Assembly: GCA_021613335.1 (NCBI GenBank)
Contig: JAJTWR010000407.1
Coordinates: 271,001-335,000, forward strand
Direction of reading: 5' to 3'
Source of the DNA: Whitmania pigra
Lineage: Eukaryota > Annelida > Clitellata > Hirudinida > Haemopidae
DNA length: 64,000 nt
Each line of letters opens with the position of its first letter. Within the stretch, counting starts at the first letter, position 1. Shown here one piece after another: positions 31,597 through 56,230 of this stretch. Below the pieces are notes generated by a model. It saw only the letters and a program-made list of their open reading frames with translations, had not been told where the DNA came from and did no database searches. A program made the position numbers and the translations under genes.

Positions 31597-31795
31597 ACGG
31601 CCTTAGAAACAAAGAGATTGTCATAACCTAGCAACTTTCATGTTATTCAGAGCTCGTAGAAATTATGTGTCGCACCCCAGAATGGATTTTGTGACTTTAC
31701 AATTTATGGCTTGTAGTCGGGAAAATGAAAAAGGTATTAAGTGTTTAAGAAAATATTTCCTCATCATCGTCATCGTCATCAATGTTGACATTTTC

Positions 31796-31808
31796 GGATA
31801 AATAAAAA
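31796..31808 (+). promoter_or_regulatory. Candidate poly(A) signal of the ERM gene
   Basis: An AATAAA hexamer lies about 200 bp after the ERM stop codon, just before the 3' end of the converging TRPC gene. The distance is reasonable for a short 3' UTR. AATAAA is frequent by chance in this AT-rich sequence, so confidence is limited. Confidence 0.4.
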
Positions 31809-31889
31809 TTAAAAGTTGAAACCTTGAAATATTTAAAGAAACATTTTTTAAACACGTTTTGTATCGATGGATGTTGATGCAAAAAAGAC

Positions 31890-46975
<15,086 letters not shown>

Positions 46976-46979
46976 CTAA

Positions 46980-48780
46980 AAAGCTTTTTAAAGTTTTTTT
47001 TTTTTTTTGATAAAACAAAAATATTGTTTTTTGGATTATTATTCGGTTTCGATGTTTTAACTTCATGAATTTTGATTGGTTTTTAAATAATGTTTAAGCA
47101 ATTTAATCGAGAAATTATTTCCGTAAAAACGATTGCTTTATCGGTCATGAATTTGAATCTTCTTTGCAATTGTTCTCAGATGGTCAATATATGTATTGTA
47201 CAATCCGTAAACTTATAATTTTATATCCATCGAGTTATATTTCCAATTTTAGTTTCGTCACAATTGTATCATTAAATAATAAATTGTATTAAATTGCATT
47301 TATAATAATACTATTATAAACTATAAACCCTATAAACTTTAATTAAATAAAAAATTATAATAAAAACGTGATATAAAGATATTTTGGACCAAAGATTGAA
47401 AGACATTCAGGTTGCATGCCTGTAATGATTACCCGTTGAAAACAGAACTGATTAAAGAGATTGCTGGACTTTAATTTAAATTAAATGTTACTTGTAGCGT
47501 TTTTTAAATCAGTATAATTACCAATTCATATTAATAAAATTTATAATATAATAATTTAAAATAAGTTATAAATAATACTATTATTAATAACAATAATATT
47601 TTACAGATAATTATATTAATAATAGAAGTATTGATTATTTTGAAATTAAAATTTAAATTATTTATTTTAAAATAATTTTAGTTTTATTATTAAATAAAAA
47701 TGTAATTATTACATAAATATTCGATAAATTAAGTCACCTGATCTTCATTGAATCCTGTATTCATCATGGCTGAGCTTTAGATAAACCAGGAAGATATTAT
47801 ATTATCATAACATTATCAGCAAAATAAATCGTTTTTACAACTTAATGACTTCGAAATTCTTGCTAATAATCGCTCGATATCCTTATTATCAACTTGCGTC
47901 ATTCGATAATAAATGAATTTATTTTTAAAATGGCGGATGGACGGATGGAAACGTGAGTGCAATCTTCGTTCCTCCCTTTGGCTCGAGTCACGTCTTGTTT
48001 ATAAAGAGAACATCGCCTGCATGCAGTTCTTATCAACTGGCGCTTGATTGCTCCAAGAAAATGTGACAAGTGAAGACTTGAAGTTTATTACCATAAAGAA
48101 AGTGTTCGCATGGAATAGATGGCTTCATCCATCTTGAGCATGTGACAGAAACGTTTCAGAACGATGAATGATGGATAGTGAAGGATGAATAACGAATGTC
48201 ATCAAATAGGAAAAGAGAGTGCTAGGTCGTGACCTATTTATGTAGCTCTTTCCATGCGATCTCTGGAGAATTTCAGTATTCCTTTGTTGCTCGGCTTGTT
48301 AATTGGATGCCAGATATCAGACGTCAAAAGCTTTGCGGTTTTAAGGCTCTAATATTGATAACATTATTATATATTTAAAAAACAGGATACTGTAATTTTT
48401 GTAAATCTTCCAAAATAAGTCGAAAAGTCTAAGTGAGTATGCTAATTATACTGAAAATGTTTTACGTAAAGTGAAGTGCGATCAACAACATTATTCAGTT
48501 CAACAATCCTTCTTAGTAAATATTCGGATTGGTAATATTGCCCTGCAAATTATTACATTTCATCGATAAAAAAGTAATTCGAAATAATTGAATTTTTATC
48601 ACACAATGAAATAAAAATATGGAGTGTCAAACTGACAACAATAACCAGTTACTATAACTGAGTTCAATCAAGTATCCAATAGTATCGTCTGAGCACAAAC
48701 AGAAGGGCCGTATATCCTGCCTTCGTTTCGCAAACAATTGCGTCCTGAGGTCGGAGAAATTCATGACAAGTTTTTTTAAG
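46980..48780. other. Region upstream of the TRPC gene
   Basis: AT-rich DNA expected to hold the missing TRPC start exon and promoter. A minus-strand ATG with a good donor (MMNTGFNEDQ, 47783-47754) exists, but its phase does not fit the next exon. From about 47930 base composition is more even, which could be 5' UTR or promoter. No other gene was seen. Confidence 0.4.
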
Positions 48781-48784
48781 AAAA

Positions 48785-49273
48785 ATGCTGAAAGCGCTTC
48801 CAATGCATGTACATCATGAACAATCCTCAGAAAGTGGAGTGAACAGCAGAGATTCCGAGCAATTTTCAGTGATAAGACAAGTGTGGCTGAGCAAGTTGAA
48901 TAATGGCATGATTAGAAGTAGTAGTATGATGGCGATGGTGAAACTTTTTCAAAACTTATGGAGTCAAATGAGTCAGGAAAACATTGAACGTCCATCACTT
49001 GTTCGCTACGTTGCCTTGAACGAACTTTTTGTTTATATGAATTTTTTTTATTGTCTGCTTGTCTATTTGACTTATAATTCTTATTATAATTATCATTATA
49101 GTTTTATCAGTCTTATAATTATAATTTTACAATTTTTTTTTAAATTGAAACTAAGAATAAAGCTAATGTTCTCTTTCACACCACAAGTTGCTCATGACAG
49201 TTTTATAAAGTCAACACTTGATCAACTCTACACAGCAGAATATGATCGCTCCTTATGCCAACCTGTCTTTTAG
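48785..49273 (+). other. Isolated open frame, function unknown
   Basis: A 162-codon frame starting ATGCTGAAAGCGC. The first 80 residues are compositionally protein-like (VWLSKLNNGMIRSSSMMAMV, then LWSQMSQENIERPSLVRY). The middle is a Tyr/Ile/Leu/Phe-rich translation of AT-rich DNA. The last part (VAHDSFIKSTLDQLYTAEYD) again looks protein-like. This suggests two exons around an AT-rich intron rather than one continuous protein. No family recognised; could also be chance or transposon debris, since a hAT element lies 640 bp downstream. Confidence 0.25.
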
Positions 49274-49362
49274 AACCAAAGTCGGCTTCCACAAATTTTA
49301 CAGCTTAAATTGATTCACCACACTATTCCAGATCACAGCTGAACTTCAATTGCCCCCGTATA

Positions 49363-49890
49363 TATATCGCCATTAAGTATGTATCTCCCCATTAAGTAAC
49401 TCCAGTATTAAATACGTATCTCGCCATTAAGTATATCTAGTATTAAGTATATATCTCGCCATTAAGTATATCTCGCCATTAAGTATATCTCGCATTAAGT
49501 ATATATCTAGTATTAAGTATATATCTCGTATTAAGTATATATCTCGTATTAAGTAGAACTTAGAAACTCCTACCACGGAGCTAACCGACAGGGATTCATC
49601 AGAGGAGTGCCCCCGTCATCAAACGTTTCGGCCCAAACTCCTGACGTTCTCGAGGGGTGGGCCACACCCGTTGATCAGGCGGGTGTCCCTGTCGGTGAAA
49701 ACCCTACCTATCCAACTCCATCGTAACGCACCTCGTGACCGATGAGATTCACGAAGACCTTTGCGCATCGATCCCATATAATGCAAACAGAGCGTTATAA
49801 TTTCCTTATTAACGTATTAAGTATGTATCTCGCATTAAGCATATATCTGGTATTAAGTATAAATTTCGCCATTAACTATATCTAGTGACG
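49363..49890 (+). repeat. 20-bp minisatellite, interrupted by a GC-rich block
   Basis: Units such as attaagtatatatctcgcc and attaagtatatctagt repeat from 49363 to about 49553 and again from about 49805 to 49890. Between them lies a roughly 245-bp block (about 49556-49800) of much higher GC content. Confidence 0.85.
49556..49800. other. GC-rich block inside the minisatellite
   Basis: Unique-looking sequence containing an inverted repeat, ccgacaggga near 49587 and tccctgtcgg near 49687, about 90 bp apart. A smaller one, gggtgggccacaccc, lies inside. No convincing reading frame. Probably an insertion of a structured element or a retroposed RNA; identity unknown. Confidence 0.5.
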
Positions 49891-49915
49891 TGCTCGGAGA
49901 TTCTTTGCATTAGAG

Positions 49916-50564
49916 CAGGGGTCTCAAACTCAAATTGCTCCGCGGGCCAAGTGATGACTTCTAAAGTTCCTCGAGGGCCGCATAGCCAGAACTTGTTTAA
50001 AATGATAAAAAGTCAATAAACAAGACAACGTAATAAGAACGCTTTACAAACTTTCTAAAATCCATTTATTACAAATGTAATGTAGTCAATTTATGTATCG
50101 TTTTTGGCGTATTTGTATTTGGTTAACTTAGGTTTCAGTCACTTTCTGTACTGACTGCTGACCTGGCAGCGTTTTGCGTCAACAAGGGCATCAATATTAG
50201 GCTTGATTTTGTGAGAAGAAGCCAATCTCAGTGTTGCTTGCAAATGTTCATTAGTGAGCTGTGACCTCAGTACAGACTTGTTAACTTTCATGGATGAGAA
50301 AAATTGTTCACATGCATATGTACTGCCAAACATTGCAAGAATCCTTGTAGTAGCAGAGAGTAACCTTGGAAATCTTTCTCGTGACTCTCGAAGGACTACG
50401 AATAAATAAGTAGGTAAGATTTTCTCATGGTTAAGATGGCGCTTTTGCAAAAGTTCAAACACCGACAATAGAACAATTGAAAAATGTAATGTAAATTTTT
50501 ATTAATATGTGTTCGTCGAGGGCCGCATGAAATGCCTTTGCGGGCCGCGCGTTTGAGACCCCTG
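49916..50564. mobile_element. hAT transposon, internally deleted
   Basis: Perfect 8-bp target duplication cattagag (49908-49915 and 50565-50572). Inverted ends are caggggtctcaaact and (right end) gtttgagacccctg. At 649 bp it is too short for a full hAT element. It retains a minus-strand piece of transposase at 50139-50468. The perfect duplication suggests fairly recent insertion. Confidence 0.9.
50139..50468 (-). pseudogene. hAT transposase C-terminal fragment
   Basis: A 109-codon frame with FGSTYACEQFFSSMKVNKS and LRSQLTNEHLQATLRLA, the dimerisation (hATC) motif of hAT transposases, ending near the stop. The zinc-finger and most of the RNase H-like catalytic core are absent, so it cannot be an active transposase. 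Resembles the hAT-derived ZBED5/FAM200-type proteins. Confidence 0.85.
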
Positions 50565-50572
50565 CATTAGAG

Positions 50573-51094
50573 GTAGTTTTAACACTCCTGACCTTCAACA
50601 GTCGTTATCGTGATCGACGATTTTGCTGACGATATTTACAACCAGTTAACAAAATAAATTAATCTATTAATTTTTCACTTAACAATAATGGGTTTATAAA
50701 TCTCATCTGTAGGCGAGCCACCGAGCACATCCGATATTTATAAACGTGGCAGAAATAAAAGATCAAGGACTTTATTTAAATTTTTGGTGAGTAAGAAAAT
50801 AATCAAACTTCGGAAACCACATTTAACATGATCATTGATGAATTCAGATGATATTAAATACATCAGTCATCATTATAAACAGACAAAATTCATCAATAAA
50901 CAAAATTAATAATAAATTAATTAAAGACAAAAAGAAATTTATCATTGCTTAGAAGCATAACAAATGCAACAAGGCTCGTCAAAATGTACACCATCCATTA
51001 TCATTATTATTAATATTATTGGAAGAATTCATGAATATGGTTAGTCAAAATAAAAGCAAATAATCAATAATCAATTAGAAACAATCAAGCTTCA
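50573..51094. other. Spacer downstream of the Sp gene
   Basis: Between the hAT element and the Sp stop codon: AT-rich DNA, presumably including the Sp 3' UTR. No gene or element recognised. Confidence 0.5.
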
Positions 51095-52536
51095 TCAGTC
51101 TCCGCTCTGTCCCGTTCCGTCGAGAACCTGTACCGGTCCAGTCTTGTCGAAGAAAAGTACGGACATCTGAAGGGAGTTGTTTATGTGAGTCGCCACTATA
51201 GTTTTCGTGTCTTCGATGCTGATGCTCTCTTTGTTGTCCGTCGATTCCATCCCGCCATCATCTTCTTCCTCGTCGTCGTCGTCTTCTTCGTCCGTTCCGT
51301 TCGCACCGTCCTCCTCCTCCTCCTCTCCCTCTTCGTCCTCGTGGCCCTCAGCGGTTTCGTCGTTCTTCGGCTTCTCGTCCTTGACGCCGGCGCCCGAGGT
51401 ACCCTCTGACGTCAGCGATCCGGTCTTCTTGTGGGTCCTCATGTGCTTCGTCAGGTGATCGCTTCTCATGAACCTCTTGTCGCATTGGTTGCACATAAAT
51501 TTTTTCTCCCCTTGAAGAAAGTCAACAAATTCATGTTTTCACCTTTTTCCCCTCCATCGAGCATTACGGATTGATTACAAATTGAACCAATCGCAAGAAT
51601 GTTCTAACTGTCACTTAGATGGTACGGAATGAAATTATTACTTCGAGACAAACGCTTAGAATTGAGACGTAGGAGGATTTAAGGATTAACAACAGGATTT
51701 AAGACTTAAATTGATAACAGCACGTTACCTGTATGTGTCCTCTTATGTCTCTGAAGCTCATCAGATCTTGTGAACTTTTTGCCACAATAGATCCAATTAC
51801 AGGTGAATGGTCTTTCTCCCACATGCCATCTGAATTGACAAATATTACAATAAAGAATAATGTTAATTGATGTCATACTGTACATTTGACGTTCACCAAA
51901 CAAGACCACATTGATCCCATCACGTGAAATCGTCAATTGAAGCGAACGACTCACCTGAGATGTGCTCTCAAGTGAGACGTCTTCCCATAAATCTTTCCGC
52001 ATCCCTCGATGTGACAGATGTGGGTCTTCTTGGCACCACTGTTTCTATGGGAAGAGTCTTGTTAGCGATGTTGCATAATGCAACTTTAAAAATTTAAATT
52101 TAATGAGTTTGCAGACATTTGGAGATATCAAGATGTACAAAGCTTGGAATATGTTAAGCTAATGCACAAAGCATGGATTAATCAGAGATGGAGACAAATT
52201 ACAATATGAGAGCAAAACAATAACAAGTTACAATATTTACCAAAAATTAGCATTCCACAACCCCGATCAATATTAATATAACAACAAATATTCCATTAAT
52301 AAAAAAGTAGTTATTATTCACTAATTATTCATTATTATTTTAAACGTACTTTCTGCCTGGGTCCCTGCAGTGAGGACAGGAGCAGGCTATCCTCCTTATG
52401 CGTCTGCCGCTTCCGGCCGCGGACGCATCGTTGGTCTGCATGAGACTGTCCGATATAAGGCTGTCGTGTTCTTGCTGTACGATCGTAACGTATTCGCCAT
52501 TTATGCAAGTTATTCCAGTCGGCTGGTTCTTCTTCA
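51095..52536 (-). CDS. Sp factor: buttonhead box and DNA-binding zinc-finger exons
   Basis: Exon 52536-52350 ends [19 protein letters not shown] (buttonhead box). Exon 52044-51955 carries finger 1 and ends LRAHLR. Exon 51829-51729 starts with the WH of finger 1 and carries finger 2 plus the HTG linker. Exon 51510-51095 carries finger 3, a Glu/Asp run of about 40 residues, and the stop after [10 protein letters not shown]. Finger introns interrupt at positions typical of Sp genes. The acidic stretch is encoded by a GAG/GAC-rich low-complexity DNA segment at about 51290-51330. Confidence 0.94.
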
Positions 52537-55290
52537 CTGCAAGAACGATTACAACAATCAGACCGTTAGAAGCGAGTTTAATCATCGGCAATATGTTTCT
52601 AACCGATGACCACATCTCGGAGGCCGCTCGACAAAAAATAAAATTCAACACAAAGCGTTACGTAAATAAAGTCTACGAATGTTTGACAAGCTGCTCACAC
52701 ATTGTAAGCGGTGTGGCATTGGCAGCCTGTGCTTGGTTCGCCGGCATGGCAACCGTAATTATTGAATTTCCACCTGTGGTTTGAATCTGCTGTAACTGAG
52801 GAGCACCATTCTGTCCGTTGGTTACCACGAACTGTCCAGGAAGACCCAAACACTGAAGATCTTGCAGGGTTGAAATGCCCGTTCCATTCTGAAATGAATG
52901 ATCAACTAACTGTCAGGTGCTCGCAATATATGAGTACGACCTCTTAACAATTCCCTACAAACTATCCACATCATACAGTTATGTGTGATGTCTCATATAG
53001 CTATAAGTGAAGAATTGCATTCAGTAAACAGAATCTAAAGACAGATTGTCTAAAGACTATCAGATAACTTGATATCAGAAGTAAGAACAGAAATACCAAC
53101 AGGAATTTGAATGGCAGTCTGAGCACCGGGGTTCCAGCAGTTCTGGATCAACTGACCAGTGGTTCCATTTTGTTGGACAATCTGAAGGTTGGTGGTCTGC
53201 TGAGCTGGAGCAGCAGCAAGTGCTTGCACCATCTGACCATTAGGCAAGAGGATGTTTTGTATCTGAAATGAAAATTAAACCACTCAATTTTTTAACCAAA
53301 AGTACGACTAGATCATTCAATCTGAGAAAGTTGAGAATGTGTTCAATTTACTTGGTAACCTAATTGGGAAGCGGAAATCTAAAAAAAAAGGAACCAACAA
53401 GAATGATTACAAAAAGGAATCGAGTTAAATTGAGTAACTGTAGACTGCCTAATTAATATAGCGTGAAAATAAATGCGCGAAGCACTGATCGGTCACCAAT
53501 CAATGTTCGCAATGAAGCGGTCGGTACGAGCCCTTCCGTCGCCGAAGCATGCCCAGATGCAGCTTTAACAATGTCGAACGACTCGTGCCACTCTTAAATT
53601 AAATAGCATAGTGGACAACTCCATTGACTTCCTACTGAAAGAAAACACTTGCTCACTTGTTGCTGAAGTTGTTGAGGAGCAACTGCAATTGTTGGCTGAT
53701 TGTTGGGCTGTCCCATGATGTATCCAGTCTGCCCGTTGGGCATGGTCATCACCATGGCAACCTGATGCCCGCCGCCAGTGTTAAAGCCGGGCATGTTGAT
53801 GATGGTGGGCTGCTGGACGGCCTGGGGGTTTTGCTGCTGTGACTGTTGTGGCATGATTACCTGTTGAAAGCAATTGAAGAGTAAGGCTTTAACTTCCTGT
53901 TCCGTATCGAGATACACCTATTAGCAAGTCGAAATGTATTTCGGTATTGTTTACTGGTTCGACAGGTGTTACACGGATCAATAAAGACCTTTATAACTTG
54001 ATCCGGCCTTTGTTGTTGATTATTTGGTGAGCTGTACAACGCAATTGGCTGTCCTGGCGCTGCATTCTGTATCAGGGGATTTTGGACAATCTGGAGAGGT
54101 ACCTTAAAAAGTATGTAAATGAACTTCAAATGAATATAAGTATAAATCCAATAAAATCACTTAACAGTCTTTCTTAGAAGCTTATTTTTAAAAGCATATA
54201 ACGAGGCATTTATGTAAAACAAATCAAATTTCCACTAATTCAAATTAGAAACTTTGAAAAAGCTAAGCAAGAAACAAAACTATAAATAATACCAAAACTA
54301 AATGAAAATTTAAACCAATGTAAATAAACATAAAAATTAAAGATAAACATAAAATACATGAATAAGTTAATGAGGTCTTGCCTGAATAGTCTGCATAACT
54401 GTTTGTCCATTTTCAGTTGAAACAGGAACTTGAAGTGCAATATTTGGTTGAGTCTGTGTTTGCTATATCGATGAAATGCCAATTATCACTTGATCGTCAC
54501 GTCATCAAACAAACGTCCACTCCAACAACATCAATGCAAAAGCAACCTGAGGGTTTTGACTTTTTATCACTGTGGGGCCCTGAGTTTTGTGAGAGTTCGA
54601 GTCGATCGTGGCTATGTTTGAAGGTTGTTGTGGCTTACCATTTGGCCCATTGCTCTGAGTCTGGTTTTGAACAGTCCCAAGACTTTGTATGAAACCATTC
54701 TGCTCCTGATTTTCTGGATTTAGCACTAAGACGTTCTGGCATTGAGGAATCAAATTGTATGAAATCGTCCCTCCTGGTCCGACGACGGGCGTCGCTATCA
54801 CCTGCGTGCCCGGTGCCATAGCTGGTAGAAACGACGCACCGAATGGTGAAGCGGTGTTGGCAGATGGAATAAGTTGCACTTGGTTTGTCTTTTGGGGTGA
54901 CAAATCCAAAAAGCCAGTCGTGGGTTGGCCGGCAGCATTTACGGCGGAGACGAACGTGCCTTGAGATTGCGCTGAAAGCTGCTGCACCAGAGCAGGATTG
55001 CAAAGTATGTCGTTGACAGACAGTACATTCGATCCAATTTGGACTCGAATCGGAACTTGCTGGCCAGGTCCCGCCTCTCCATCCACTACGTTTCCGATCT
55101 TTCTACAAGTGGCCGTGAGCAGTGCAAGCGGGGACGGCTTGACATCCTAATGAGGAGGGGTTAACAAAAGTTAGTTGTCAGTTTCTTTAGGGGTCAGAGC
55201 AATGAAATAGAAATGAAAATATCTCGCCTTCGAAGATTTAGAAGGATTCAAGTATTCCTTCGTCGACTTTTTACTTGTTTCTGAACTCAT
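51095..55290 (-). CDS. Sp1-4 family zinc-finger transcription factor
   Basis: GC-box-binding activator. Exons: 55290-55228, 55146-54547, 54462-54382, 54102-53998, 53860-53657, 53378-53352, 53262-53101, 52888-52699, 52536-52350, 52044-51955, 51829-51729, 51510-51095. Joined, they give an uninterrupted frame of 741 residues, close to Sp1/Sp4 (about 785). Features in order: the Sp box ([14 protein letters not shown]), long Gln/Asn-rich activation regions ([36 protein letters not shown]), the buttonhead box (CSCPHC), and three C2H2 fingers: [40 protein letters not shown] and [20 protein letters not shown]. The finger helices carry the Sp-type contacts (K-H-A, R-E-R, R-H-K). The C-terminus is strongly acidic. 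Gln-rich domains favour the Sp1-4 clade over Sp5 or Sp6-9. Two introns appear to use GC donors and one exon is only 27 nt. Divergently transcribed from the GRASP gene. Confidence 0.94.
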
Positions 55291-56230
55291 CGAATCTATC
55301 CATAAACAAAACGAGAATGAAGTAGCGATGCTCGAAATGGGCTGGCAAAATGGCGATCAAAACAACATAAACGTTCACATCGGTGTTACATTTGCATTTA
55401 TTACTTTTTGTTATGTTTTTTAAAGAAAATCTAGATATACAATATAAAATATCAATTAAATCATGTTTTAAACGGGCAATTTTTCAGAAAATCACATTTT
55501 TCATAGGAACTATTTTTTTGTGGGTGGAATATAGGGCGGTCAAAGGGCGTGTGATTGACATATAGAATTGAGTCTTGTTGCCCAAATGTGCATAAGAGGA
55601 CACGCCTGGCTGGATTAATTAATTATTAGCACTTGTGACTGGAAATGATGTTCCAACAATATCAATGATATGCGCAATTGCTTCAATTAATTGCCTTAAA
55701 GTATAGCTTGGTCTGTGTTCGACTGTAACAGGATACAAAGTAATTGTCAGATATTTCACATTATTATGGTTTCATTATTCTTTTCAGTATTAATTTTGTA
55801 ATTAAATGAGTGCGACTTTTATAAAAAATAGATATAACAATAGATGACAAAATCACACTGCACATTTAACAAATAAATTTGAAAAGACTTTTGAAACTTG
55901 CTTCCTAAAATTTATGAAAAATATTTAGGATTATTAATTAACTTGTAAAATTTAATATGCTTTAAACATAAGTGTAATAAGTATATGTACAATTAAAAAT
56001 TTTAAACAAGTAAATAAAATTTTCAACGCAATCAGTTGCTGAAACAGGAATCAACTTCAGTAAATGTTGTATAAACGACGTTTCTTAAATTAAAGATAGA
56101 GTCAAATTAATTACGACTATAGGTATTCCATCACTTATTGCCACGTAGTCGGCCATGTTGTGTCTATTTTAAACTTGCGGGTGCCGACGATATCGAGTAG
56201 TCTTATTGTGTAATAAAAATATATTGGATA
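55291..56230. promoter_or_regulatory. Shared divergent intergenic region between Sp and GRASP genes
   Basis: About 940 bp separate the two start codons, which face away from each other. The segment therefore holds both 5' UTRs and probably both promoters. It is AT-rich with no clear TATA box or CpG block. The stretch 56140-56230 is less AT-rich and is the likely GRASP 5' UTR. No other coding sequence was seen. Confidence 0.5.

Noticed and set aside
47754..47783. MMNTGFNEDQ with a good donor as the TRPC start exon
   Set aside because: Reading phase does not fit the exon at 46975 (would hit a stop at once); left as unproven.
49587..49700. Hammerhead ribozyme-like pieces (ctgatga and gaaac) in the GC-rich block
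   Set aside because: The two core boxes occur in the wrong order and spacing on the minus strand; no hammerhead fold fits.
51185..51458. Plus-strand frames with Ser/Val runs
   Set aside because: Antisense of the acidic region in the last Sp exon.
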